DNA from: Nocardioides panzhihuensis | GTDB lineage: Bacteria > Actinomycetota > Actinomycetes > Propionibacteriales > Nocardioidaceae | Assembly: GCF_013408335.1 (NCBI RefSeq) | Contig: NZ_JACBZR010000001.1 | Coordinates: 4,875,501-4,939,500, forward strand | Length of the DNA stretch: 64,000 nt | Direction of reading: 5' to 3' | Shown: one piece after another, positions 7,814-18,113 of the stretch | Layout: each line of letters opens with the position of its first letter | Position numbering within the stretch: position 1 is the stretch's first letter | Made by a program: the position numbers and the translations under genes | The notes under the pieces: generated by a model | What the model saw: only the letters and a program-made list of their open reading frames with translations | Database searches by the model: none | What the model was told of the DNA's origin: nothing

Positions 7814-8500
7814 ATGTTCACGCCCCGCTTCCCGCTTCGCGCCACGCTGGCAGCGACCGCGACCATCGCCCTGCTCTGTCTGGCCGGATGCGGAAGCGAC
7901 CCTGCGCCGGCGGCCTCGTCGTCTGCCGACACCTCGGCAGCGCCTTCCTCGACGGCTCCCTCCACCGAGCCGTCCGCGACCACCACTGCGACCCCGGTGC
8001 CCTCGGAGGCTCCGGCCTCGGCCGAGCCCACGCCCGAGCCGACGCCGAAGCTCGACTGGGGCGGGCCGCTGGCGCCCGGAGCCTTCGGGGCGATCGTCGC
8101 GAAGGGCAACGTACGTTCGCTCGTGAAGCAGGGCTGGATGACGCGGGACACCGCGCGCGAGGAGAACTGCGAAGGGCGCCACTGGAAGTGGGCCGAGCAG
8201 GTCGGCGACGGCGTCGACGTCACCTACGACCCGAAGGGAGACATCGTCTCCTTCGGGATGCGCGAGCCGGTCCTCGAGACGGCCGAGGGCGTCACGGTCG
8301 GTGACTCGCTGATGGTCCTCCAGGACGTGTACGGAGCGCGACCCCAGAGCACCAACGACTACGGCCAGACGACCTGGGTCGTCAAGGACGGCAACAGCTG
8401 GATCGGCTTCCTGCTCTCCGGCAACACCCGCGACGCCAAGATCGAGTTCATCGAGGTCTCTGTCGGGCGCCAGCCCGGCCTGCTCCGCGACGGCTGCTGA
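7814..8500 (+). CDS. Secreted lipoprotein of unknown function
   Basis: The protein has 228 residues. ATG 7814 is chosen because it gives a clean lipoprotein signal (MFTPRFPLRATLAATATIAL) with the lipobox LAGC and has GAGGAG just upstream. After the Cys comes a low-complexity Ser/Thr/Pro/Ala/Glu linker of about 60 residues. The folded C-terminal domain is about 145 residues (LDWGGPLAPGAFGAIVAKGN to RQPGLLRDGC) with two Cys that may pair. I do not recognise the domain. It is a single gene between the van terminator and the pucR-type gene. Confidence 0.75.
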   Translation: MFTPRFPLRATLAATATIALLCLAGCGSDPAPAASSSADTSAAPSSTAPSTEPSATTTATPVPSEAPASAEPTPEPTPKLDWGGPLAPGAFGAIVAKGNVRSLVKQGWMTRDTAREENCEGRHWKWAEQVGDGVDVTYDPKGDIVSFGMREPVLETAEGVTVGDSLMVLQDVYGARPQSTNDYGQTTWVVKDGNSWIGFLLSGNTRDAKIEFIEVSVGRQPGLLRDGC

Positions 8501-8585
8501 CGGCTGTGACGGCGGACATACGGCCCTGTGCTGAGAACACAAAGAGCGCCGCCGGTTCGGAGATCACATTGATAGCCTCCAGCAC

Positions 8586-9800
8586 ATGTCCCACAAGCGA
8601 CCCGGAGGCCCGCCACCGTCGCCGGTCCCGCAACCCCTGGCGATCACCCGCGCGCTGGCGGAACGACTGCTCCCGCGCGCAGAGGAGCTCGGCACGGTGC
8701 TCCGGGACACCCTGCAGGCCAAGGACGAGCGCTACGCGACGACCGACCTGATCGCTGCAGAGGAGCTGCTGAGGTCATGTCGGGACAACATGCTGCGCTC
8801 CCTCCAGTCCCTGGCCGACCAGGTGCCAGCCGACGTGAACGTCTTCGACGCCGCCCGGATCACCGCGCGACGACGGGCCGACGCAGGTTTCCCGCTCGAG
8901 TCGCTGCTGCACGCGTATCGCCTCGGCACCGAGGTGATCTGGGCCGCGCTTCTCGAAGAGGCCCGCTCCCGGGCCCCCGAGATGCTGGACGACCTCTTGG
9001 ACAGCGCCGTCCAGGTCATGCAGCTCATCGACCTGATGTCGACGGCCGCCGCCGACGAGTACCGGACCCGAGAGCTCGAGGCCGAACGGCGTGACATCGA
9101 GCGGAGGCAGGCGATCCTCGAAGGTCTGCTGGAAGGGCGTGCCGCAGACCCGGGTTTCGCCACCGAGGCGATGCGAATCCTGGAGCTGACCTCGCACACG
9201 CGGATCGCGGTCGTGGTGATCCGGCACCGCGCCTTGCCGACCGGAACTCCTCCATCACCGGGGGCTTCGCTCGCCGCCGCGGGGTTCCGGTCCGAGTGGC
9301 GACTGCGCTCGGACCGCGAGATCGGGATCGTCGATCTGGGGCAGGCGACGGTCCCGCAGCTGGCGGCACGCCTGTCATCGATCGTCAACGGCTGGGCCGG
9401 CGTCTCTCAGGAGACGGTGGGCCTGGCCGACGTGCTCACCGAGTTCCGGATGGCGGAGCTGGTCCTGGCGAGCCTGTCGGCCGGGAAGCCCCGCGTTGCC
9501 GCTCTGGCCGAGAGGCTCCCCGAGGTGCTGATGGCAGCCAACCGCCCGATCGCGGCCCGGATCCGGTCCCGCGCCCTGGGCGATCTGCTCTCCGTCCCGC
9601 TCGACAAGCAGGAGTCGCTCCTCGAGACCCTGGACCACTGGTTCGCCACCAACCGGTCCACCTCGGAGACCGCGGCCAAGATGCACTGCCACCGCAACAC
9701 CGTGGTCTACCGCCTCAAGCAGATCGAGGAGCTGACCGGTTGTCGCCTCGACGACGGCCGCGACCAGATGCTGCTCCGGCTGGCACTGCTCACGTCCTGA
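8586..9800 (+). CDS. PucR/CdaR-type transcriptional regulator
   Basis: The protein has 404 residues. The N-terminal half is helical and resembles RsbR/GGDEF-like sensory parts of PucR proteins (LLPRAEELGTVLRDTLQAKD, FPLESLLHAYRLGTEVIW). The C-terminus carries the PucR HTH_30 domain (LDHWFATNRSTSETAAKMHC, HRNTVVYRLKQIEELTGCRL). Such proteins usually activate adjacent catabolic genes. The next genes encode an exported oxidoreductase pair in the same direction, so that pair is the natural target. The ligand is unknown. Confidence 0.85.
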   Translation: MSHKRPGGPPPSPVPQPLAITRALAERLLPRAEELGTVLRDTLQAKDERYATTDLIAAEELLRSCRDNMLRSLQSLADQVPADVNVFDAARITARRRADAGFPLESLLHAYRLGTEVIWAALLEEARSRAPEMLDDLLDSAVQVMQLIDLMSTAAADEYRTRELEAERRDIERRQAILEGLLEGRAADPGFATEAMRILELTSHTRIAVVVIRHRALPTGTPPSPGASLAAAGFRSEWRLRSDREIGIVDLGQATVPQLAARLSSIVNGWAGVSQETVGLADVLTEFRMAELVLASLSAGKPRVAALAERLPEVLMAANRPIAARIRSRALGDLLSVPLDKQESLLETLDHWFATNRSTSETAAKMHCHRNTVVYRLKQIEELTGCRLDDGRDQMLLRLALLTS

Positions 9801-9812
9801 CCAATCCCCTTG

Positions 9813-9832
9813 AACTGTGTGCCAGCACAGTT
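9813..9832. promoter_or_regulatory. Candidate PucR operator upstream of the GMC oxidoreductase pair
   Basis: AACTGTG at 9813-9819 and CACAGTT at 9826-9832 form a perfect 7-bp dyad with a 6-nt spacer. It sits about 90 nt before the ATG at 9923 and just after the regulator's stop. A weaker TGTG/ACACA dyad lies before the regulator itself, around 8527-8541. Confidence 0.45.
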
Positions 9833-9922
9833 TGGCTTCGCCAACTCTGTGCGTGTCGCTGATGCCGCCGGCCCGGGTCCGATGGCACCGTCAGTCAGGC
9901 ACCGAGCTCGGAGGTTTGTGTC

Positions 9923-10807
9923 ATGGGGACACCGCAAGTCGATCGTCGTTTCTTTCTGACCCGTGTCGGGGTGCTGGGGGCCCTGGCCGCGGCCGGCACC
10001 GCGGTGCCGGGGGTCGCCAGGGCAGTCACCACCGGACCGGCGGACCCACTGGTCAGCGTGGTCTCCAAGCTGCTCGCCGAGCTCGCCCGGGACACTCTCA
10101 ACGGGCTGGCGGTCTTCGTCGTACCCGGTCCTGATCCCTATTCCAGCACCCAGGGCACCCCGCGATCAGAGCCAGGGGCGATGGAGGCGAAGACCCCGGA
10201 CTTCCTGATCGAGTCGCTCGACAACTACGTCCCGATGCCGGACCAGGTCGCCGCCGCCGTCGGCCGGGCGCTTGCCAACGGCCTCGCCGACGTGCCGATC
10301 GTGGTGCCGAACGGCCTCCCGCTGGTGCCCAGCTCGCTGCTCGCCGACCTCGACGACGTGATCAAGCTGCTGCTCCGCAACGACGCCGCGCTCCCGCTGT
10401 CCGCGGTGATCGCCCTGCTGCTCAACACCCAGGCGGTCCGCGTCGATCCCCGCTCGGCGGTCGGGCCGCACCTCTCACCGTTCTCCCGGCTCTCGTTCGC
10501 GAAGAAGGCAGAGGTCTTCGAGCTCCTCGAACACGCCGACCCGCAGCTCGTCAAGGCGATCGACGCCGAGCTGCCCGAGCCCCTGAGGGGCACGACCTCG
10601 GGGATCCTGCAGTTCATCGCGGGGGCGTTGCTGGAGTTCTCGGCATTCGGCACCTTCTGTGAGTGGTCGACCTTCGACGCCGACAAGCTGACCGTCAGCA
10701 GGCGACCCGTCGGCTGGGACCTGGCCAAGTACGACCCGGGGAGCATGGACGGCTGGGACGAGTTCAAGGGCTACTACCAGGGACGACAGAAAGTGAGCGC
10801 CCGCTGA
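9923..10807 (+). CDS. Tat-exported small subunit of a GMC-type dehydrogenase (gluconate 2-dehydrogenase subunit 3-like)
   Basis: The protein has 294 residues. The N-terminus DRRFFLTR followed by a hydrophobic stretch and AAGTAVPGVARA is a twin-arginine signal peptide. The mature part is mostly helical, without obvious cofactor motifs. Its stop (TGA 10805-10807) overlaps the ATG of the GMC oxidoreductase by one base, so the two are translated together. In FAD-dependent gluconate and glucose dehydrogenases a small Tat-exported subunit carries the flavoprotein across the membrane. I infer the same role here. Similarity to subunit 3 is by architecture and context only. Confidence 0.65.
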   Translation: MGTPQVDRRFFLTRVGVLGALAAAGTAVPGVARAVTTGPADPLVSVVSKLLAELARDTLNGLAVFVVPGPDPYSSTQGTPRSEPGAMEAKTPDFLIESLDNYVPMPDQVAAAVGRALANGLADVPIVVPNGLPLVPSSLLADLDDVIKLLLRNDAALPLSAVIALLLNTQAVRVDPRSAVGPHLSPFSRLSFAKKAEVFELLEHADPQLVKAIDAELPEPLRGTTSGILQFIAGALLEFSAFGTFCEWSTFDADKLTVSRRPVGWDLAKYDPGSMDGWDEFKGYYQGRQKVSAR

Positions 10808-12582
10808 TGCGCGACGTGATCATCATCGGTGCCGGTGGCGGCGGCGCGGTCGCCGCCAAGGAGCTCGCGGCCCAGGGCCTCGACGTGCTCGTGATCGAGG
10901 GCGGCCCGCGGCACGCCAAGCCACGTGAAGAGTGGAGCCGGCTGGAGAACGACGCCAACAACCCGCTGACCGGCTACCTCCGCGTCGGCCAGGAGGACCG
11001 TTCTAAGCCCGCGGCCTACCGCGAGCTCCCGCAGAACTCCTTCCTGTGGCAGGTCTCCGGGGTCGGCGGCACCACACAGCACTACTTCGGCAACAGCCCA
11101 CGGGCCTACCCCGGCGTCCTCGCCGGGTACGACGGCCCCGACGCCGCCCTGTACGACGTGGACCACCTCTTCCCGTTCTCCTACTCCGACCTGGTGCCCT
11201 ACTTCGAGTGGGTCGAGACGACGCTGCCCGTGCAGACGGCCGCCGTCGGCACCAAGGAGTCGGTCTACCTGCAGGGCTGCGAGACCCTCGGTCTTCCGGT
11301 CCAGAAGACGAAGACGACGCTCGAGGCGTCGTACCGTCCTCAGGAGAACGCGATCCTGCAGCCGGGCGGCACCGCGGGCAGGACCAACGACGCCAACCTG
11401 CTGAAGTTCCCGCAGGCGACCGGCTGCACGTTCTGCGGACACTGCTTCCAGGGATGCGCATCGCCCGCCGGCGCGCCCCGCAACCTGGCCGCGAAGCGCT
11501 CCACCGACAACAGCTACATGCCGATGGCGCTCACCGCCGAGTCGTGGGCGCGAGGCGGCAAGGCCGTCGAGCTGGTCACCGACGCGACGGTCACCAAGAT
11601 CCGTACGGAGGACGTCCGCGGCGAGCTGACCGCGACCGGCGTCACCTGGCTGGACAACCCCACGGGGATGGTGCACACCGAGGACGCCAAGGTCGTGGTG
11701 ATGTCCGGCGGAGCCGTGGAGAACCCTCGACTGTGGTTCAACAGCGACCTGCCCAACCCCAACGACTGGGTCGGCCGCGGGTTCACCGACCACTACCTGG
11801 ACTGGACCTTCGGTCTCTTCGACGAGAACGTCGGCAGCTCGAAGGGTCCTGCGTCCGCAGCGCGCACGGACTACCCGGGCTACGGGATGAACATGAACGT
11901 CGGCCTGATGCCGGGCATCGAGGCGTTCACGATGACCTTCTCCGACAGCGGTATCCGCGGTCAGTACACCAACGGACGCGGGATGACCGGCCCCTGGGAC
12001 GGCACGACCGGTCGACTGGTCGGTCCGGAGCTGAAGGACGTGCTCGGGCACGGCCTCGACAACATCCTCAACGTGGTCAGCATCGTCGACGACGACGTCT
12101 CCCCGATCAACCGGGTCACCCTCTCCACCCTGCCCGCCGACGAGAACGGTCCGATCCCGAAGGTCCGCTTCGACAACCGGCACCGCACCCCTCGTAGCCA
12201 GCGCAACCGCGAGTTCCTCGCACGCGAGGCCGCCAAGCTGCTGAAGGGCGCGGGCGCGAAGAAGGTCTACCGGATGGACTTCCCAGCCCTCCCGCTGCAC
12301 GTCCACTCGACGATGCGGATGGGCGAGTCCGAGGAGGACTCGGTGGTCGACCACAGCGGTGAGGCCCGTGCCGTGAAGCGGCTCTTCGTCGCCGACAACT
12401 CCGCACTGCCCAACTCCGTGGGCGGCCCCAACCCGACGCTGACCATGCAGGCGATGGTCACCCGGATCAGCGAGCACATCGTGACCCGCTACTTCGACGG
12501 TGAGGCCTGGGTCGCGAAGGGGTCCCCGGTCCTGTCGACCGACTCGCGGATCTCCCGCCGGCTTGTGGAGCTCGGGCTCTGA
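10807..12582 (+). CDS. GMC-family FAD oxidoreductase with Fe-S-type cysteine cluster
   Basis: The protein has 591 residues starting at ATG 10807. An upstream in-frame start would overlap the small subunit deeply. The FAD Rossmann motif is at the very N-terminus (DVIIIGAGGGGAVAAKELA, then VIEGG). The C-terminal GMC signature includes LHVHSTMRMG and NPTLTMQAM, with the catalytic His in the former. Residues 207-217 read CTFCGHCFQGC, matching the C-x5-C-x3-C pattern that binds a 3Fe-4S cluster in FAD-glucose dehydrogenase alpha subunits, plus one extra Cys (210). It has no signal peptide and probably exports with its Tat-signal partner. No cytochrome c subunit is nearby. The substrate (sugar, polyol or sterol) is unknown. 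Confidence 0.8.
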   Translation: MRDVIIIGAGGGGAVAAKELAAQGLDVLVIEGGPRHAKPREEWSRLENDANNPLTGYLRVGQEDRSKPAAYRELPQNSFLWQVSGVGGTTQHYFGNSPRAYPGVLAGYDGPDAALYDVDHLFPFSYSDLVPYFEWVETTLPVQTAAVGTKESVYLQGCETLGLPVQKTKTTLEASYRPQENAILQPGGTAGRTNDANLLKFPQATGCTFCGHCFQGCASPAGAPRNLAAKRSTDNSYMPMALTAESWARGGKAVELVTDATVTKIRTEDVRGELTATGVTWLDNPTGMVHTEDAKVVVMSGGAVENPRLWFNSDLPNPNDWVGRGFTDHYLDWTFGLFDENVGSSKGPASAARTDYPGYGMNMNVGLMPGIEAFTMTFSDSGIRGQYTNGRGMTGPWDGTTGRLVGPELKDVLGHGLDNILNVVSIVDDDVSPINRVTLSTLPADENGPIPKVRFDNRHRTPRSQRNREFLAREAAKLLKGAGAKKVYRMDFPALPLHVHSTMRMGESEEDSVVDHSGEARAVKRLFVADNSALPNSVGGPNPTLTMQAMVTRISEHIVTRYFDGEAWVAKGSPVLSTDSRISRRLVELGL

Positions 12583-12594
12583 CATCTGCTTGCG

Positions 12595-12636
12595 ACTCGT
12601 GGCGCCGGTGCTCGAAGAGGGCCCGGCGCCACGAGT
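12595..12636 (+). terminator. Hairpin terminator after the GMC operon
   Basis: Perfect 14-bp arms ACTCGTGGCGCCGG (12595-12608) and its complement (12623-12636) enclose a 14-nt loop. It lies 13 nt after the oxidoreductase stop and before the sodC promoter. Confidence 0.75.
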
Positions 12637-12676
12637 ACGTTGGGGGTGACCGGATCCATTCTCGTGGAGGTATCCC

Positions 12677-13264
12677 ATGTCCCGCCGTGCAACCGCTGCC
12701 ACCCTCGCTGCCTGTGGCCTGCTGACTCTCGCCGCCTGCGGGGAGGGGGCAGACTCTGGCTCGAACGACCGCAACGAGGTGAGCGCGAAGTTCATCGATC
12801 CCGACGGTAAGAAGGTCGGCACCGTCGAGATCGAGGAGGACGACGGGGCCACCCAGGTCAACGTCCGGGTGAGCGGCCTGTCGGCCGGATACCACGGCTT
12901 CCACGTGCACACGACCGGGAAGTGCGAGGCCGACAGCGCGGCGCCCGACGACCCGTCGAAGACCGGCGACTTCCTCTCCGCCGGTGGTCACCTCAACCCC
13001 GACGACAGCGCCCACGGCGAACACCTCGGCGACCTGCCTTCGCTCCTCGTGAACGAGGACGGCACCGCCGACCTGGAGTTCACCGGCCCCTTCACCCTCG
13101 ACGACCTCCGGGACGCGGACGGCAGCGCGGTCATGATCCACGCGGGCTCGGACAACTACGCCAACGTCCCAGAGCGATACGCCCCCGAGGGCCCAGACGA
13201 GGACACCACCAAGACCGGCGACGCCGGCGACCGGATCGCCTGCGGCGTCATCGATGCCGGCTGA
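12677..13264 (+). CDS. sodC: Cu/Zn superoxide dismutase lipoprotein
   Basis: The protein has 195 residues and dismutates superoxide outside the membrane. It has a lipoprotein signal with lipobox LAAC around residue 20. The copper ligands appear as HGFHVH, then GGHLNP for the bridging His. The zinc region HGEHLGDLPSLLV follows, and the last copper His is in AVMIHAGSDNY. Two Cys (GKCEAD and IACGVID) can form the conserved disulfide. GGAGG lies just upstream of ATG 12677. It is a single gene between terminator hairpins and unrelated to its neighbours in function. Confidence 0.9.
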   Translation: MSRRATAATLAACGLLTLAACGEGADSGSNDRNEVSAKFIDPDGKKVGTVEIEEDDGATQVNVRVSGLSAGYHGFHVHTTGKCEADSAAPDDPSKTGDFLSAGGHLNPDDSAHGEHLGDLPSLLVNEDGTADLEFTGPFTLDDLRDADGSAVMIHAGSDNYANVPERYAPEGPDEDTTKTGDAGDRIACGVIDAG

Positions 13265-13332
13265 CCCCAATGGACGCTCCTAGCGAAGGGGACCGGTCAT
13301 GCGGGCAGGACGGATGCCCGGCGTTTTCGCCA

Positions 13333-15027
13333 TCAGGTCGCTGTCGGCCTGACGTAGTGGGCGGCGCGGCGTTCTCCGACCAACAGAAGTACCCCGGCGT
13401 CTGTAAGACGTTTGAGGGCAACGCGCGCCTGGTTGGGCGTCAGATGACAGAGCTCGGCGGTCTTGCCGCGGGTGATGCTGCCGAACTGGTCGACGTACGC
13501 CAAGATCATGTGATCCTGCTGGATGGGATCGGTGTCCTGGAGCCGCACATACACGCTGGCTTGAGCGAGCCGGAAGAACGAGGCGGTCAGGTGGTGGCGA
13601 CGGCTGCGACCGTTCCCGCGCGACTCGACTAGGCCCATCTCGGCCAACCTCGCAACGTTCGCCCGGACGATCGATTCGGACTCGTGTGTGGCCTGCACGA
13701 GCTCGTTGGTGGTCTCGGGTCCCATCGCCTTGATCTCATTGAGTATCTGCAACTGGGCGAGCTGGAGTGTCCGTCCCTTGGCGTCCTCATACTCGACCAC
13801 GAAACGGACCATCTCGAGGTCTGCGTCGCTGGTGGGGATCTGAACGATGACGGCGCTGTTGTTGGTCGCCGAGTAGTCGGGTACGCCACGACCGGCGCGC
13901 AACAGTTGGCCGTACATCTCGCGGATGCCTCGGCCGGCGCGGTCCACGATGCCTGCACGTTTGAAGGCCTCGGCCAGGATCGCGCTACGCGGCTTGGAAT
14001 CATCGAGGAAGTTCTTCAGCGTGATGCCAGCAGGGAAGCCGCCCGGACTCTTGACGCGAAACTGGTCGTCGGTGAGTTGCACCGTGATCGGACCGATTTC
14101 GGAGTAGTCGCGGTGCACAAGGGCGTTGGCGATCGACTCACGAACGGTGCCACTCGGCACTCGGGCGATGCCGATCCGGTGTAACCCGACCATGAGCTCT
14201 TGCTCGGAGTTCCGCACGTCAACCAGATCGAAGAGGCGGTCTGCTGCCTTGAACAGTGGCAGTCTCATCGTTTCGTTCGTTGCAATGGCGGTCCCACGCA
14301 ACTCCTGGAAGACCACCTCCGAGGTCGGCACGAAACGAGCGACTGCCTCGGTTGTGCCAAAGAGCAGAATCGCGCCGAGCGTGAGCGTATTTCGATCCTC
14401 GGGGAGCATCAAACGCAGGCTGCGGAGGATCTCTTCGTCAGCGCGTTCCGCGAGGGTTCCGTCACCCTTCGTGGTCGCGCACATCCTCCGGAAGCGTTCG
14501 AACTCGTCCCGGTCGAGATCTGCGAGGGTCGCCCCGCGTGCAGGTGTCGCAGCATAGTCGCGGCCCTGCACTGTGAGACCGACGGACAACATCTCGTGCA
14601 GCGGGTACGCCACGCACTCGGGTGTGCCGTCCACCTTCAACGATCGACGGACGTACTTCCCGGTTTTGGAACCGATCGGGAAGGGCATATTCGGCACGTC
14701 GATCACAGCAATTGGCTTGTCGTCGACCTCGACCATCTCGACAGAGATGGCGATTGGGGTGTCTGTCTTGTTGAGAATCAGTGCCTGGAGCAGGTGCGGG
14801 TCGGTCGCTTCTCCGTGGCGCGGCGCCATGCCGGTGACCCGCCCGTCGTCCTCGACGCCAAGAAGGAGCAACCCGCCCTCACCGTTGGCGAGGCAGACAA
14901 CGGCCTCAACCAGCGCGTTGTCGTTGATCGCCCCGGGCGTCGCTCGTTTGAACTCGACGGTCAGCGACTCGCCCACCGCAATCACATCGGCCAGTTGTTG
15001 AGGTGTCACACGACCATAGTTATGCAT
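13333..15027 (-). CDS. AlbA_2/Schlafen-like DNA-binding domain protein with RecG-type ATP-binding region
   Basis: The protein has 564 residues. The N-terminal AlbA_2 domain shows GESLTVEFKRATPG, ANGEGGLLLLGVEDDGRVTG and FPIGSKTGKYVRRS. The central part has SIANALVHRDYSEIGPITVQL, GGFPAGITLKNFL and AGRGIREMYGQLL. This is the HATPase_c_4 region of proteins often called ATP-dependent helicase RecG-like, but without helicase motors. Two winged-helix segments follow (about 430-560). ATG 15027 is chosen because it lies within the repeat described below; no good ribosome site is visible and a GTG 18 nt upstream is possible. Families of this kind act as regulators or in phage defence; nothing here decides which. 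Confidence 0.75.
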   Translation of the reverse strand: MHNYGRVTPQQLADVIAVGESLTVEFKRATPGAINDNALVEAVVCLANGEGGLLLLGVEDDGRVTGMAPRHGEATDPHLLQALILNKTDTPIAISVEMVEVDDKPIAVIDVPNMPFPIGSKTGKYVRRSLKVDGTPECVAYPLHEMLSVGLTVQGRDYAATPARGATLADLDRDEFERFRRMCATTKGDGTLAERADEEILRSLRLMLPEDRNTLTLGAILLFGTTEAVARFVPTSEVVFQELRGTAIATNETMRLPLFKAADRLFDLVDVRNSEQELMVGLHRIGIARVPSGTVRESIANALVHRDYSEIGPITVQLTDDQFRVKSPGGFPAGITLKNFLDDSKPRSAILAEAFKRAGIVDRAGRGIREMYGQLLRAGRGVPDYSATNNSAVIVQIPTSDADLEMVRFVVEYEDAKGRTLQLAQLQILNEIKAMGPETTNELVQATHESESIVRANVARLAEMGLVESRGNGRSRRHHLTASFFRLAQASVYVRLQDTDPIQQDHMILAYVDQFGSITRGKTAELCHLTPNQARVALKRLTDAGVLLLVGERRAAHYVRPTAT

Positions 15028-15034
15028 AGTTATG
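15015..15034. repeat. Tandem 10-bp repeat CATAGTTATG at the start of the AlbA_2 gene
   Basis: CATAGTTATG occurs twice head-to-tail at 15015-15024 and 15025-15034 and overlaps the ATG at 15027 on the minus strand. Each unit is nearly self-complementary. A related CATAAATATG lies near 15065. These AT-rich words stand out in a GC-rich context and are a candidate autoregulatory operator. Confidence 0.5.
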
Positions 15035-15163
15035 GCAGTCACAAGGAGGATCGGCTCGACACGCCATAAATATGCAATCCGCTTCCATAAGGACGACGCC
15101 CTGGCAACCGACGATTGCAGGAAATTGAACGACACCCACCGCCGTTCGCCGCAGACTAGAGCG

Positions 15164-15652
15164 ATGACCACCGTACTCACCTCAACCGACATGGCCCACC
15201 TGCGACGCTGCTTGGAGCTGGCGGCGGAGGCGCTGGCGGACGGGGACGGTCCGTTCGGGTCCGTCCTGGCCGACAGCGACGGCAACGCGCTCCACGAAGG
15301 CCGCAACCGAGAGACATCGACGGGCGACCCGACGGCGCACCCCGAGTTCGAGCTCGCCCGCTGGGCGGCGATGAACCTCGACCCGGAGGCGTGTGCCGGC
15401 GCGACCGTCTACACCTCCGGCGAGCACTGCCCGATGTGCTCGGCGGCGCAGGGCTGGGCGGGTGTGGGCCGAGTCGTCTACATCGCATCCTCCGCGCAGC
15501 TGACGCAGTGGCGAGCCGGTTGGGGAGCCGGTGAGTCGCCGGTGCGAGCGCTGCCGATCCAGGAGGTCGCGCCCGCGATCGACGTCGTCGGCCCCGTCCC
15601 CGAGCTGGTCGAGGAGATCCGCGCGCTCCACCAAGCGGCCGCGGGCGCCTGA
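15164..15652 (+). CDS. Nucleoside deaminase (CMP/dCMP deaminase zinc fold)
   Basis: The protein has 162 residues. Zinc ligands and the catalytic Glu appear as HPEFE (His with Glu three residues on, a variant of HAE) and CPMCSAA (the PCxxC site). Layout and length match the guanine deaminase/tRNA-adenosine deaminase branch. ATG 15164 follows GCAGACTAGAGCG with only a weak ribosome site. The substrate is uncertain: guanine, cytosine and other nucleosides are all used in the family. It stands alone between the AlbA_2 gene and the tetR-type gene. Confidence 0.8.
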   Translation: MTTVLTSTDMAHLRRCLELAAEALADGDGPFGSVLADSDGNALHEGRNRETSTGDPTAHPEFELARWAAMNLDPEACAGATVYTSGEHCPMCSAAQGWAGVGRVVYIASSAQLTQWRAGWGAGESPVRALPIQEVAPAIDVVGPVPELVEEIRALHQAAAGA

Positions 15653-15683
15653 GCGTCCGCGTCGTGTCACCGCAAACACACTC

Positions 15684-15720
15684 TTCTTGCATTGACTGCA
15701 ACTTGCACTCACTGCAAGAA
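15684..15720. promoter_or_regulatory. 37-bp palindromic operator for the adjacent TetR
   Basis: The dyad is centred on 15702. TTCTTGCA (15684-15691) pairs with TGCAAGAA (15713-15720), and the core TGCAACTTGCA (15697-15707) is itself a perfect palindrome. In all, 16 of 18 positions per arm match. The element contains four TGCA words. It ends 8 nt before the TetR start codon, where it would block transcription of the regulator and efflux pump. Confidence 0.75.
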
Positions 15721-15727
15721 TAATCCG

Positions 15728-18021
<2,294 letters not shown>

Positions 18022-18030
18022 GGCACCCTT

Positions 18031-18075
18031 GACGGTCACCGCGACAGGGGGCATTCTCCTGTCACGGCGACCGTC
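18031..18075 (+). terminator. Hairpin terminator after the efflux gene
   Basis: Arms of 18 nt, 18031-18048 (starting GACGGTC) and 18058-18075 (ending GACCGTC), pair at 16 of 18 positions around a 9-nt loop. It begins 10 nt after the transporter stop. Confidence 0.7.
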
Positions 18076-18113
18076 TACTCGAGGGACGTGCGCAGCTCTC
18101 GGAAAGGCATGCC

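Noticed and set aside
10774..12912. Long minus-strand open frame (about 712 codons) opposite the GMC gene
   Set aside because: Its product is a Val/Arg/Gly/His-rich shadow typical of the antisense of a GC-rich gene, with no motif; the plus strand encodes a complete enzyme.
15692..15727. TTG start of the TetR gene at 15692
   Set aside because: It would put coding sequence (MTATCTHC...) inside the 37-bp operator and adds residues absent from TetR proteins.
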